In this document: positions 21,134 to 35,364 of the stretch, piece by piece | How positions within the stretch are numbered: the first letter of the stretch is position 1 | Layout of the letters: every line of letters starts with the position of its first letter | From: Athripsodes cinereus | Taxonomy: Eukaryota; Arthropoda; Insecta; Trichoptera; Leptoceridae | DNA length: 64,000 bases | Direction of reading: 5' to 3' | NCBI GenBank assembly: GCA_947579605.1 | Contig: OX388321.1 | Location: forward strand, 17,847,614 to 17,911,613 | The notes under the pieces: model-generated | Seen by the model: only the letters and a program-made list of their open reading frames with translations | Database searches by the model: none | What the model was told of the DNA's origin: nothing | Program-made: the position numbers and the translations under genes

Positions 21134-24100
21134 ACTTCGAGATATGTGTGCGCGTGTGTATAGAAATATACTAGGTGAGATAGATATGATTTATAAAGAA
21201 AGGATAAAACATTGAATAACGAATATAGATAATATATAATTCTTGCCCATTTCGTACTTCTACTTATAAATTAATTTTTAAGTACCTACCTAAAGTATGT
21301 ATCAACTTTTTCGATGTAATTTTAAATCTCTCTTTCGTTTCACGTGGAAAAAATCATTTCACACTTAAACCCGATATTTCAATATGTCCTTACAGTAAAA
21401 CTTATCGTTAATTGTTCATTTCTTAGTTGATTAATTTCATTCTGGTATACGGAGTAATCTTCAATCTCTCACAGTTTTTTACAGTAAAATGTCAGGAATA
21501 TAAAGATAATTTTGCACCTGAGAGGGTGTCTTGAAATAACTGAGCGTTGCTAACTAATAATTAACTTTGTTTTGTCCATAGACACACTCATTTAATAGGT
21601 ACATTTTGGAAGTGAGATGGAATCTATACAATAAACGCTGCAGATCATTTTTCGTTTCTGCCATTTAAACTGCATCATCAGCATAACAAAGTACACTAAC
21701 AGTACCATCTCCCATTCTGTATCAAAGACCTAATGATGCTACTCCCTTAAAAAAATTATCCATTATCAAATTGAACACGAAAGTGCTCAAGTTATCGCCT
21801 TGTTTGTCAAGTTAAAGTTCATTGATTAAAAAGACAAAATTTATTGAGTAAGAGTGGACCTCAGAATAAGGGTCGACCTAAGAGTAAATTGAATTATCGA
21901 GTCTTAAAGTGAGAAGAAAGATTACAAAAGCTTATCACCGTTGTATTAAGCTCTTTCCTGTGTCCTCTTCCTTTGCTTCTTATTTCTAAAGACGTAATCC
22001 GTTTCCCGTGTTGTATTATTTCAATTCAACTGAATTCACGTTCCATTTCTCTTATTGTAGATACCTACTTTTTGTTAGGAAACACGTAAATAGGTTAACT
22101 AATTTAATTCTTTTTTTATTTTTCAAAAAGTCGTTCCCGCTTACAAACACCCACGTCTTTCCGGCTTCTTTTTATTTCATCACTAACGTAAAGTACCTGC
22201 TTTATGTATTGTAGATATAGTTGTTGCGAAGGTTTCATTCAACTGCTACAGTAATGTCTTCTCTTAAAATGTAATAGTTATGAAATATCTAACCGCCTCA
22301 CTTGTTAGAGATACGGTGTAGATATGAATAAATGGATAGAATATTTATTATTATATTTTTGACGCTTTTACAGTTGTGCAATTAATTCAATACTAAGTAG
22401 TTAATATCTAGGTCTTCTTCGTAATAATAAATAAATAAATAAACAGGATAGAGATTCTCCTTTAACATAAAAAAACATGTATAGACAATTCACACAGACC
22501 GAGCTAGTCCCACACTAAGATATGAATCTTGTATTATGGATACTAACACGACGATACACATATAGGTATACAATGCACTAAACACATATTCATGTAAACA
22601 CCCAGACCCAGGACAATCTGAAAAAGGTCATTCTTCATTTTTGCGCCTTTGATTCTGTTGTTTCTTTTAATGATGTCTCTGGTTTTTTTTTTGCTTTATT
22701 TTTTGTTTTTTTCATTTTTCCTACTGAGATCGCATTGGCCAAAAGCTGTTATGGTCTCAGTGCAGGGTGACATTTTTAAGATAATAATAACCTTTTACGG
22801 GTATATAAGACATACGCATGTGCATAAGTTATGTATATTTTGTGATTTTTCAACACCTGCGTTGTTACATTTTTAGTTCTATGGAATATATTGCCACGTG
22901 ACTATAATCCCATCCTTTGTCCTATATCTTTTGATACAATAAATACCCCAAAAAATAAACATACACGGGCAAATATTTTCGCAAGAACTTAGGTAAATAT
23001 GGAATCCCTCTTGATATATTAAATTTTTCTCTCCCCAATATTGCAAATGTTTTCAGGCCATTTGAGAATGTCATTCGGTATGGTAGAGTGAAATACTGCA
23101 TTCATATTATTTGTCTCAAACACTAACAATAACATGAAGTTTTAAATTTTTTGCTCATAATATTACAAATACTTCCATGTTGCTACTGGGTAAGTATGTA
23201 TTGTCTCTGGTTTTATTATCTGGCGTCGTATGTCTTTATTTCTATGTTAGTACATATAATATTTTTACATTGCAGCAGATCTGGATAAAAGCGTCTTTGA
23301 AGTTGTTTGGTAGGTAGTAGGTATATACCCACCGCACTCAAATATCGTATTCTAGAAAATGTTTCAATGCATTTTCATAACGGTTTTGTACTATTTTCTC
23401 ATTCAATTTGACTTTTTTTCCATTTGTTCACTTTATACATTTTTTTTGCCTTCTATTATCTGCATTCTCGATGTTTTGTTCTAATAATCTCTTTTTAATC
23501 TGCAGTTCAAAATAATTTTAAATGAAGAAATTTAAAATTTGACTGGACTGGATTTTTACACTAATGCAGGTGTGAAAATCCAGTAAATGCAAAAACTTCA
23601 ACACAAAAACCCTCCAAAGATTAAATTACTGTATATTATGCATATTGCTATTAAATGAAGTTCGTATTAATTTATCTGGTTCAGGGTTTCAAATGAGCCT
23701 AATTAATTTATATCTATACCATCACGACATTTCCAACAGCCAATATACTGTATTTGATATTAATAAACATATCTATAACAGCTGAGGATAAGGTATAATA
23801 TATTTTATCATTCAAAATATTCTACACTTTTGCATCATGGCAGTCAGTATTAAAAAGTAAAGAATGTTATTAATCACATGACTGACATCATCGGCAATTA
23901 ATTTTAATGCAGGACTGTCGGTATTATATCATAATACGCGAGTTCCTGGACAATATTGTTTACAGTATTATATAAATAGATAGGTTTAGGACATTATTAC
24001 GTGATTGGTCTTAAGACAGTCGGTGTTCGCATACATATTATATTAGTATTATATTTAATAATGTAATGGACGAAGAGGAAGTTACAATCTCAATAAGCGA

Positions 24101-25087
24101 ATCAATTTCACCAACGGGATAACAATGCTAAACAATATCCTACTTACTTACACCAAATAGAAAAGCATAGGACGTACACGTAAGACAAATAAAATATTAC
24201 TTGTTTTGTTTTGATAGTCTGAGGCGTATATTGAATGGTAATGATAGGCGCGAGTATCGAGTGCATCACAAATAAGAAGACATAATATAGTCTGCGAAAC
24301 GGAAGGATTGATGGTTTGAGTTGTTCTGTATTTTGAGAATGCACAATAATAATATTCGACCTACATAAGAAGAGATCGCTGTCCCAACGCGGTTACCTTA
24401 AATTTTTATAAGCGTATCATTTTAATGGAAAATTGTTGAAAAATGTGTCCTTACTAGGACATAACTTGTGTGCGAATTAAGTATGCATGTTATATTTCAA
24501 AGAGTTTTGTCTCTGCTCTTTGTTTCTATGAAAAAGCAAAAAAGAATTTAACTGTTTAAATTGTGTCAAAAGTAGCCGATCCGCTAAAAATATTGGAAAT
24601 AAATGTTTATAGTAGTCCCTTATGAATTTAGCATAAAGAAATATATTTCCAAATCTATTTTTGTCAATCGGAAACACGAGTATACTGTGTACCTAACCAT
24701 GTAAATCTACATATTTCTCTATACCTATATTTATGATTGTCAAATTTAATTTGCATAATCCACGCTATATTCGTTGTTTTCATATATGTACCTTTATATA
24801 ATACATAATATAAACTTTGCTGGGAAACATTAACATTATACAACTTATTATTTTAACCCTGTTATAAAAATTATACGGCCTTTTTATTGCGGTACATTTC
24901 ATACATAATAATATTCCGATGTTATATAAATATTATTTGATAATAAAGTCCATTGTTTTCATTGTAAATAAGAAAAAAGTGGGCAAGACAGGTAATTACG
25001 TTAAATTATTTTGTTGCTTTGCTATAATGTGGGGTATCCAGTTGGCCAACTTCTCCGCGCCTATAAAAATTAGTCATTTACTTAGGA
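21134..25087. other. No gene seen; AT-rich
   Basis: No coding signature or intact repeat. A short fragment at 23716-23740 resembles the SINE/RTE 3' end on the minus strand. Hydrophobic ORFs at 22008 and 22649 are T-rich sequence, not genes. Confidence 0.5.
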
Positions 25088-25172
25088 TAGTTGGCAAGCC
25101 TCATCGCTGAATTTAAGTTGTGAAATATTTAACATGTGATAATGATTACGAAGACCTGCCTTTTACAGGAAC
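25088..25172 (-). mobile_element. SINE-like family fragment (head and middle)
   Basis: Complement carries TCCTGTAAAAGGCAGG-type head sequence (CCTGTAAAAGGCAGGTCTTC) and TTAAATTCAGCGATGAGG. 3' half missing. Confidence 0.65.
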
Positions 25173-25199
25173 GTTTATTTTTCTACACTTTCTATATTC

Positions 25200-25875
25200 C
25201 ACGTTCAGTTTATATGTTCTGTTTACCTTTTGATCTAAACTCACTAAAGTACATACATACATACCATCACGCCGTTTCCCTCGCGGGGTAGGCAGAAAGG
25301 ATCGAGCGCCACTTCCTTCTATCCTTGCATACATCTTTCGCTTCCGTCACTGCCATACAATTCCTCATGCATGCTCTCCTGTTCAATGTGCTCAACACAT
25401 GACCGTCCTGTAGGATTTGATTTAAATGATCTTGCCATTTAATCCTAGGACGTCCACGTCTCCGAGCACCATTCCTCTCAGCCAAATATATCTGCTTAGT
25501 CATTCTGTCCTCATTCATTCTTTCCACGTGCCCAAACCATCTTAACTTATTTACATTCATCCTTGTTATTACACCAACTTTCATTCCACATTCCTTTCGT
25601 ATTTCACTGTTACGCACACGATCTGTCAGACTTTTCCCACACATCCTTCTCAACGATCTCATTTCAACTGCATTTAAGCCACTTTCATCCTTCTTTAACC
25701 ATGTCCACGTCTCACTTGCATACATCACTAAAGTACTCACTTGCATAACTCACTAAAGTAAAACATAGTAAACCTACTTATCAAACTTTGTAGTAGGTTT
25801 ACTGGAAGACTTTGCCTCGAGGCAATATGTACGCCTTTTGTAAAGCTTAATTTTTGACAATTAAGTGTTTATTAT
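25200..25875 (+). mobile_element. LINE 3'-UTR interrupted by an RTE insertion
   Basis: With 25252-25760 removed (the insert plus one copy of the target duplication), the flanks join into a sequence resembling 41970-42105: ATCTAAACTCAC, CTAAAGTA, ATCAAAC, GTAGGTTTACTGGAAGAC and a terminal GTGTTTATTATTATTAT. This is the 3' end of the LINE family whose coding tail is at 41.5 kb. The join is inferred from that alignment by eye. Confidence 0.6.
25252..25746 (-). mobile_element. 5'-truncated RTE-type LINE, 14-bp target duplication
   Basis: AACTCACTAAAGTA at 25238-25251 and 25747-25760 flanks the insert. The minus strand keeps an open frame from 25746 to 25267 beginning MQVSTLVMYASETWTWLKKD and containing NAVEMRSLRRMCG, RWFGHVERM, RRRGRPRIKW and DRRKWRSIL, the C-terminal tail of RTE-type endonuclease-reverse transcriptases (downstream of the RT domain). 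The 3' end is CTACCCCGCGAGGGAAACGG, CGTGATGGTAT and a TATG repeat. An unbroken frame suggests a young copy. Another copy is at 13.1 kb. Confidence 0.92.
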
Positions 25876-26436
25876 TATTATACTTTTGATATTCGTTCAT
25901 TCTGATTATTCGTAAAGAAGTTCAAATTGAGTAATTTTACGTGGAATCGATATTCTTGTTTTTTATGATATCATTCCGTTGGCATCTGTATTAAAATAAT
26001 TAATATGTATGACGATCAGGTACATACTGTGTGAGCAAATTAACATATCCAGTATGAAAATTATATCAGCCGAAACCCATAAACATTAATAACAACTTGT
26101 ATTTTATTTTAGAAGTATCCCGATTATGCAGAAATCGAGCTTAATGTGGTTTGATAATATGCATATTTTTATTCATATACCTATGCGTATTTATATGTGG
26201 TAGACATAAAATATTTCCTTATCTTTATCTTACCATTTACTGTAAAACAGCTTTATAGGCTTGGTATAGGAACACACTTATACATGATGTACCTACCTAG
26301 TTATGATTGTATCGAACATTTTCGATGTCACCTTAGATAGGTAATCACTATTATCATTTGTCCTTTATTTGCTCGTCGTAGGACTACAGCGAGGAATAAA
26401 CCTTGTTTATTTAAAATCTAGTCAAATTTGTACATT

Positions 26437-26500
26437 AAAATAGAAGAACAGGTCCTTTACTCTTTTCTGTACCTTTTCGAGGATTCTGTAATATAGAAGT
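26437..26500 (+). mobile_element. Degenerate SINE-like head
   Basis: TTTACTCTTTTCTGTACC followed by TTTTCGAGGATTCTGTAA matches the family head. The rest is not recognisable. Confidence 0.45.
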
Positions 26501-28390
26501 ATTTGTAAAATACACATTTAAAATCTTCGAGGTGTCCCACTCGTCCTTATATTATTTATTATGATACATAGAGGGCAAGGTTTATGTTCATTGTATTCTG
26601 ACGTTTGTTCGCGGGCGACTCCGCCTGTGCGGGAAATTTTAATGATATTTATTTGTTTATTATGTAAAATTAACTTTTTTTCACTGTGCGTCACTTTTAT
26701 ATAGGTAACATTTTCATCCACAGAGTAACATTCCCAATACATTCATGTTGTTGACATAGGAATGGTGTAGGCATTATGAAGGACTTTGATCTGTAATACT
26801 ATAACTAATAGATACAATAATAGGAAATTCCGCGGTTACGATTATTTCATGGACGCCATTTTTGTGGTATTTTTAATATTGTAATGCCGTTCTTAAGATA
26901 AGTAAATTATAGAATTTGTGTATCGGTTCCAATTACCTGGCCACACACACACTCCGAATAGTTTATTCACAGGTAAGGAACGCATTGTATAGTATAATTA
27001 TTCAAACATTTTACTCATTTGTCACATCCGTTTAACACTCATTCAGTGTCACAATACAGGGTTACCGCGTCGGTGACTATAATTAACAAATAAATGACTC
27101 AGTGTTGCTCTAAGCCTTGCTGACAAACGCACGTTATAATTATGTAATACGTAAGTATTTCGTTATATAACATACTAAGTACATACGGATTTCAAAATTT
27201 CGAATCAAATGCGCTTTAAGAACATAGTGAAAAGACAGTGAACTCGTCTAAAATGTAGTTTATAACAAGCTATGCCTATGAATTGAAAATAAGTTCATCT
27301 TAATTTGTGTTTTGATACAAAAAAAAATCCGCATATCAGTATGCATAAAAAAAAACCTTTGTACCCATTTTGATTTCATATTTTTTCGTGTGCATGATAA
27401 AAATATTTTTTGTAAAGAAATAAGGATTTAATATTCTGTTCTGATGTATTTGTATATTATCAGTTTATCAGTTTATTTTACGAAGCAGTGTTATCAAATT
27501 GCATACAGTTTGTTTATAGGTATGATAATATTCAATTTACAAAAAAAAAAATTAGGTATTTATTTTATTTATAAATGTAAAACCATTTCAGTCACCCTAA
27601 GATTGTCACACCTGATTAATGCTGATAATATTAATATACATGGACATGTAGGTACCAGAGTATGTTGATTTTATTATAATGGTTGTATACAAATTATATA
27701 ATGTATATAAACTTATCAATTAGTAATTGTTGAAGGGTATTTGTGTTTACACTGTAAAAATTCATCAACATTTTCAATAATGTCCATTGGTGTGGACGGA
27801 AGTCTTCGAGTCTCAAAAAATATGTATTATAGTGAAAATTTAAACATTGTTTTTTTTTTTTTATTTTATAATATGAAATAATTTAATGTTACATAATTAA
27901 ATATAATTTGATGGAAACTTCGCCAAATTTCATTAACTACTTTTACTCTTAGCTATAACATTTTCTTTTCAGGAAAAATAAATACAGAATGTATCCTAAA
28001 TTTAGTTTAATTCTTTTGAGAGCATTATTATTTTCTCGTTTCTAACTTTCTCAAAGAACTCAGAAAAGTTTGTGTTCTAGTTTCTGAAGTACTGTATATA
28101 CGCTTCTACTGTTTGATATAGACGTAGATTGGAATTGGTGGGGGCTTGACAACTTGACAAAGTTGAAACTCGTCTTGAACGAAAAGGGTCCAATTCGTTG
28201 ATATGAGATACTAACGGAATATGTTATACATAGTATCTATTTCCTGCCAAAATAGTTTAAACATTCACAAATGTTGCAATCTAGGATTTGTCAGTTAAAT
28301 GTCACACGTTTTAACTCGTCATTTACCGTGAAGTTCCCAAAATAAAGGCCTCCCAGTCAGAGTCCTGTAAAAGATACCGATGTTAGGGCG
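26501..28390. other. No gene seen; AT-rich
   Basis: No coding signature. Poly-A/T runs near 27320, 27541 and 27850. Confidence 0.5.
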
Positions 28391-28394
28391 AATA

Positions 28395-28610
28395 CCTCCA
28401 AATTTGCAGAAAGGAGCTTTAGAGCTGCTGCGTCAAATGCGTGAAACAGATTGTCCGCAGACCTGAGAGAGGATCAGTTTACCATCGTATTTAGGACCAA
28501 GTTGAAAACACTACTGTTCGGAAAAATTCACGGTGCCCTTCAGATGGTCACGGATCATTAAACGACGCCATATTATATAAATTATCCGATTGTTATTATT
28601 TTCTTAAAAT
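28395..28610 (+). pseudogene. LINE ORF2 C-terminal relic and 3' end
   Basis: The + strand reads SFRAAASNA, a stop, NRLSADLREDQFTIVFRTKL and KTLLFG, the usual C-terminus of a Jockey/CR1-type LINE. The following CGGTGCCCTTCAGATGG and TTAAACGACGCCA recur at 43853-43905, where they end in an ATC-repeat tail, so both are ends of one family. Confidence 0.6.
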
Positions 28611-29125
28611 ATCACATAATATATAATAATACATTTAACATCTTTGGTTCAACGATAAGAAACACTCAAGTCACCTATTTTACTTACATTTCTTCGGCTT
28701 ATCATGAGTAGAGAAATTCTAGAAAGCATTACGAACTCACAATACTCGTAGTGAAGTGTTATTGATAGCACTTGATTGAAGTTCTAGTGACTTTTTTTAT
28801 CCAAATCGTGTGGATCCAATATCACTATTCTTAATGCGTGTCTAAAATATAATAGGTAATTTGAGAACAGGTTAAATCATTTGAGAGTAATAATATTTCT
28901 TTAAGAATAAAGTATTAAGTTGTAAGATAACAACATAATCACTTGTGCTTACAGTCACGGAATAACAGCTATGTCTACTTTTATATCTGGCTAAGTGACA
29001 CATAAATCCAAAACAGAAATTAGCATTTTATAATGTCTGGCTAAAATAATTCCTAGCTTTCAATTGTTTTTGCCACATTCTCACCATAGAAAATAATCAG
29101 CTGCCAATTAGAAAAATTATAAAAT

Positions 29126-29319
29126 GATATCTTCTTCTTCTATCAATGCCGTATCAGGTTCCCCTGACGTTGGCGATCACTCCGGAGAACGCTTCTCTAT
29201 ATCGCGCTGTGCGGATCCCATCCGTGTCAGTCCGGTCCATTGCCGTATATTCTCCAGCCACGACATCTGCCTACTTCCTACTCCACGACGTCCCTCAATT
29301 TTGCCTTCATTAATCTTGC
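29126..29319 (-). mobile_element. RTE-type LINE fragment with 10-bp target duplication
   Basis: ATTATAAAAT at 29116-29125 and 29320-29329 flanks it. Minus-strand translation reads KIEGRRGVGSRQMSWLENIR then QWTGL, a stretch well known near the C-terminus of arthropod endonuclease-reverse transcriptases. The 3' tail is a GAA repeat. Different family from the 13.1/25.3-kb copies. Confidence 0.8.
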
Positions 29320-29349
29320 ATTATAAAATTATATAATGGAATAAAATTT

Positions 29350-29612
29350 AAATGGATGGAGTACCTGGTAAAGAATTGCTCTCCCACTCTTTTCCATAAG
29401 TTTTCGAGTGTCCTGTAAAAGGCAGGTGTTCGAACAAATTAAGACAATTTACATCTTAAATTCAGCGATGAGGTTTTCCACTCACGCTGAATGACTAAAT
29501 ACTTCGTTCGCACAGAGAGGACCACTTACATGTTTATTCAATACGGCTGGTCTGCTGACTACCCCACTTGCGGGGATATGTCGTAATGGAATAGTAGAAG
29601 TAGTAGGGAATA
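29350..29612 (+). mobile_element. SINE-like family copy, near full length
   Basis: Head stems GGAG (29358-29361) with CTCC (29381-29384), CACTC with GAGTG, CCTG with CAGG; then GTGTTCGAACAAATTAAGAC, TTAAATTCAGCGATGAGG, the ACATG block, CTACCCCACTTGCGGGGATA and GTCGTAATGGAATAGTAG with a TAG tail. Same order as the 18.5-kb copy. Confidence 0.8.
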
Positions 29613-32600
29613 GTTGCACTGTAGAAAAATGGTTTTTGTGAGTAACGTTTCAGTTTAATCAGGGATATATCTAAGTTCAAAACATAGCTAGTAAACTTGG
29701 TCTAAATCTGCATTTTTGTGAGTACCTACGTTTCGAAATCATCAGGTGATTTACATTGTTTCGTATTGAATATATTTGGGTACTTAGTAATTCATTTTAT
29801 ACGAATAAATTGTTCTTATTATCTTATTGTTATGTAAATGTGTGGGTGACTAAGAAGATAGTCCTCTCAAAGAAGACGTGGCTGAATACATTATGATGTT
29901 TACAAAAGCCGAAAAATTTCTCCTACATCAATAATATCTACTCGTATATCTATACTTACACGATTCGTAATGCTGGCTTTTAAAAAGGTTTTTATTTATA
30001 ATCTTTGAATTCAAAGTACTAAAGTCTCTTAAAATAATGTTATTATCCGTTTTCGTAAAAAGATTAAACATGGCAGTATGTTATGTACCATAATAATAAT
30101 AATGTTTTATAAGATTTTTTATGTAATTTACTGTTACGCTTATCACAATTTTTGTAAATTGCCAATCATTCTATGGCGTGTTATTATGTAAGTACTATAC
30201 AAGCTCCTTCTCTCTCTCTATAATAATTATGTTGGATAGAACGGATGTTTACTTGTGAATATGGATAATTGTAACACATTATATTTTTTATTCATTTAAA
30301 GGCATGATCTTTGCTATAAACATTATTGCTATAAACATTCGTAAATTTTTAGTATCTTTGGAATTTAATAATATATATTATCTACGAATCTGCATATACC
30401 ATCACGACATCTCTGGATGTAATAATCATATATGTCGACCTCCTTATGCAAAAAAGTTCAACATATCTACCTAAATGTTGTGTGGTCTAGTAATATGGAG
30501 AGTAATTAGAGCGCCATTTTTGTGCCATGGCACCTCGGGGACGCTCACCACAGCTAAATTGATTATGTCAAAATGAAGGTGTCAAGTATCTTATAATGTG
30601 TTGTTTTACGAATACGTACCTGTATTTTACATTTCTCGGAAACATACAGAAAAGCAACCGAATCTATTTTATTTATTTATTTATTCATTATTTACTGTAC
30701 ATTGATTACAAAAAATCCATGGAAGGTATATATGTATTCAAATTAGATTCAATCAATATACTGAGGGCAAATGTATCGCAAGGGCGCGATCCCTTTCAGC
30801 TCTACGGATATATACCAAAACGATCAATAGTTTAAAATATTGATAATTGATCACTGTCTAGAAGAGTAATACAGATAATTAGAGGTATTTTAGCACAATA
30901 TACACGATGAGTCGATTTCAAAATATAGACTCATAATTAAAAACTAGCTGACTAAAAATAGAACAAAAAAGATTTGTTGGAATGTTATAACAATAGAAGA
31001 ATCGGTAAAGGGGAAACGGAAAATGGAAAAGGTAGAAATGGAAGGGAACACACCCAGTAAGCGTGAGACTGGAAATTTATGACGTAGATAATCCCTTGGA
31101 GATTTCAAATCCCTAGGAAAAGTATTTTTATCTTGCCTCTTACAGGTTTTCTTATTAAATATTAATGTAACTACAATATCTCTTAAACATTTTTCGTTCA
31201 AAACAGGTGGTTTATTTTTGTCTGATTTGTTGATTCCTTCACGTAACTATAATCGTAACTATTATTTATTCTTAAGGTATTACTTTTTTTATTGATTTGT
31301 TCGTATACTAATTCCCTAATCTTACGTAAACATGGGATATAATAATCGCACGTATGATAATATGTTCAAAGGATAAATAAAAAAACTTACAAATCAAAAA
31401 TGAAAAACAATTACTTTGATAGAATGCATGCAACCCATGTTTTCATTGATCATTTCAACGTATAAAAAAAACCATTCGTATATGGCATGATCATGATTTG
31501 AACGAGATTTTTTCTATTTCTAACAGGCTCATGTTTGGAAGATTATTTTCTATTATTCTATTTCGACTGCTCAAAAGGAATACGTACAATTTTCTTTTGA
31601 TTTTTAGTCTGATTTCACATCTTTTGCTGAAAATAATATAAAAGATGAAAGAATGATATTATTTTAGAAAACGGAATGCGCTCATTACTGGAAAGCCTAT
31701 TAGCGTTAGTAATAGTAACAATATGTAGTCAAAAAGAACTAATAATGCTTTATAAAAAGATCATTACTCTTATTATAAAAAGCGAAAGCACATAAAATAA
31801 TATTAAAGTAGCACGCCTGGTCTTACGCCCATAAAGAATTTCTTTGTTCCGATTCTTATTATGAATTTGGTATTTTGTTGTGGTGGGATTAAATATACAT
31901 ACATATTATATTAATCATATGTACCTACCATATGGAATATCTTCATAAATATACAGGATTGTGATTATTTATTTAATGTGTATGGGTCATAATCCAGAAA
32001 TTTTCGAAGGAAGCAAACAGGATGCTTTGGATCGTGGTGTGGATGTACATACCTTTACACTTTACATATTGTGTATTATTAACACATATATATTAACATA
32101 TAAACAACATGTGGGATTCTTGTCTCATCTTTGTGAATTGTTTAATATGTCTAGGTATGATTATGATGTTCTTAAATTATGCTCTAAATCACAGCGTTAG
32201 TACATACATAATTCTCAGCATATGTTTTGCGCCGCTAGTTCAGATTACCATTGAAGATTGTACACAAGATATTGTGTTTGTATGGTGACATTATTTCAAT
32301 TGATACTATTTTAATGTGTTTCCCTTTTTTTATTAAAAATGCTATTAAACAGCATAGTTGTAATTGAGCATATAGAGAGTTGAAGATACATGTACCTAAT
32401 GTCATATTGGCAATGTCCTTAGTCCCAAAAAGATGAATCATATCTCTCACGGTTTTTAAAACATTTTGTACAGAGAAAATCTCTAATTTTGTTATCTTCC
32501 TATGATAATTTTAGAGTTTATATTTTGTTTAACAATTTCGATTATCTTCGAGGTACTAACTATGTAACTAACAGTTTCTAGACATTTTTCAAAGTTGACT

Positions 32601-34209
32601 TGAATGACTATGTACGTTGTTACTTAAATTTTAATTAAATTATGTAACCATATTCTTAGTCATTCAAGTCAAATTTTAAAAATTGTTTTACAGGTTTGAA
32701 TTCAATAAATAATCATCAGTATCAATCCGCGATCCCAAATAAGTGGAATAGCTAGTATATAGACATTTTATAATTCCAATACCCATGTTGACATTAACTT
32801 AAACCGGTGTAAGGTTTTTATGCAGATTTACTTTGTTTTTTGAAATGTTAAATTCAACATATAGCATTGACTCTCCGGAGGTTTTGGAACCCGTATTGAT
32901 TTTCACTGCAGTATTACAGTTATGTATACCTATGATGAGGTTTATATTCGTATGTGGAGAAAAAACTGAATAAAATAACCCACTTATTTTTTGTTAAGTA
33001 CATTGAACATTTTATATACAGGAGTACTTACCTACATACAAATAATACCCAAGTATGTAGAGTAAAAATGTTAGGATTCATATCATTATTTGCGTGAGCA
33101 CTTGATTCGTATAACGTAAAATTCTTTAGTAAGACATGCGGAAGAAATTATCCTAATGGGGTACATTTTCAATTTATCAGTACTTCAATCAGGAATAAGA
33201 GTAAAAGAAATATTATATATGGAATGGGAAATTATTATCCCTCTGAAATTGAATTGTTATCCCACTGAAATCGGAATAATAATTTTATTACGTAATTGTG
33301 TATGTATTTTTGTCCATAACTTTAAAAATATTCTCTGCATATTATTATGTTGATTGATAAACTCATCAATTCAAGTCATTTCTTCCTGTCAATCAGCTCC
33401 ATTCTATCCTGAAAAGGATAGGTAAAAAATATTAACTTCCTATGACGGTTACATGAGTTTGAATGCTGAATTGGAATTTGGCGAGACAGCAACGTAAGTG
33501 AAATGACGTAATTAATGTTTTAACGTGGAACGCGCCACTAGCTTACGAGAATACATTTATTTGTTAATACACAGAGTCGTCATTTTAGTTTACTAAAGCA
33601 AAGTAAAACTTTGACTACGTTTACTATTTATCGCTGTTCTAGATTTTGATCATATAAATTCGCTTTGCCTTTTGATTGTACGCAATTTTATGTGTTTTTT
33701 ATATATCTTACTCGATAATATTAATATATTAAAAGTACGATTTGCTACGATACTCGTAAAATAGGTCGTTAAAATGTCCTTTATCCATGTTTCGTCAACA
33801 GCTGTGGCCTATTTTCCGACAGTGATGTACTTACATTATGTCGAATGTTCGTCAGACCGTGTACCAAAACGGCAACAGGAACATGTTATTTGCCTTGTAT
33901 ATTCGATACACCTGCTTAGTTTTCAAAACAAAACTTCATAAAGTACTATACATGGGTACAAAATTTTATCCATCGGCGACAGCTTGCTTCTGTTTTATAT
34001 CATTATTTTGTTTATAATTACAAATTCTCAATCTTGGAGTTTTGAGATTACCTAATGAATAACATAAACGCAGAAAAATAGATAATATGTAATAAATGTA
34101 TTTTTGGAAGAATGTTTTTTTTTGTAAAAATTTACATTTACTACCATAATGTTAGTTATTTGCAAAAAAAATATATAGGTAATAACGGTATGTTCAGATC
34201 GTGTATAGA
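29613..34209. other. No gene seen; AT-rich
   Basis: No coding signature. A degenerate hammerhead-core-like string lies on the minus strand at about 29725-29755 and a SINE/RTE-end fragment at 30395-30420. Short ORFs (30596, 30944, 31961, 32235) are not supported by composition or family motifs. Confidence 0.5.
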
Positions 34210-34325
34210 CTGCATAGCCTGAATGTCTTGCTTTTTATTGGCGTGAGGAGGGCAACCTGCAAGTGAATTACATGTATTCAGTCCCCAAGCTACCCCACAT
34301 ACGGAATATGTAATGATAGTAAGAT
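34210..34325 (+). mobile_element. SINE-like family, 3' half
   Basis: CCTGAATGTCTTG, GAGGAGGGCAACCTGC, AAGCTACCCCACATACGG and GTAATGATAG follow the family's order from the middle block to the 3' end. Head absent. Confidence 0.65.
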
Positions 34326-35364
34326 GGATAGAGAGATGCTCTCATTAATCGTGAAACAAAGTCCATTAAATTTACTAGCTTTGAATAATATAATTATATG
34401 GTATCAAGGTAGGTATGCAGATTTAAAGACTCTTTTTTCTTCAGCCTGTATCCAACTTGTATATAAAGGCCTCTAAATGGCTATGAAATTCGTAATAAAT
34501 GGTGAAATAGATAAGAGGTGAATGATCTGGTAAATGTCAGAAACATAAAGAACAGGGCAGAGAATAAATTAACATAAAAAGCACAATGATAACCGATGTT
34601 ACGTTACGCAGTTCAAATATGATTATTCTGAAATATTCACTGTAAAATAAAATACTTCAGGGATGATTATTCTAAAATACTCCCTTTCAGAAGTTGAAAT
34701 AAATCTCAATATGACTGGATACCTAGTGAAGATACGTATCCTTCTAGTATATTGAAGTACCAATCAATGGGTCGTTTATACATATTTTTTTGTCGTTATA
34801 TTACAAATATATTGATAATTTCATTTAGAATTAAATTTGTGATCCATTACTTAACTTTGCAGTGTCCTACTAAAATAAATTACTGTGTCATCTGTACGTG
34901 CTTTATCGTTATCCGTTCGTATGTTTTTGCTGTTCATCTTCTTCGCAAAATTAATCGACCATTTTTGACATTTCAATTTAGCCGCCCCTGCTTTTTTCCA
35001 TACAAGAGCCTATCCGACTTTGTGTTAGAGGGGTGAAGATATTATTCCCTGCTGCACCCCATCATATGAGTACTTTTCGTTATCAAATGGGGGTGGGTTG
35101 GGTGAGTTGATGTTCTTTTTTAGTTCACTCGTTTGCATGTTGTGTACTATCCTGGTGATCTTGATTATTTTTGTCGGTTTGTTTATAAATGTATTTTGCC
35201 TCGTTGTTACCATAAGTACCTACCATGCGAGTTGCGACAAATTACATTATTTATCTAACCTATATTATCTACTTCGGCATCTCTATCAGCAAAAAAACTT
35301 CTTACTGAATAACGTTATAATAAGTTTTTATCACAATTTTTATATCTGTCATTATACCACTCAT

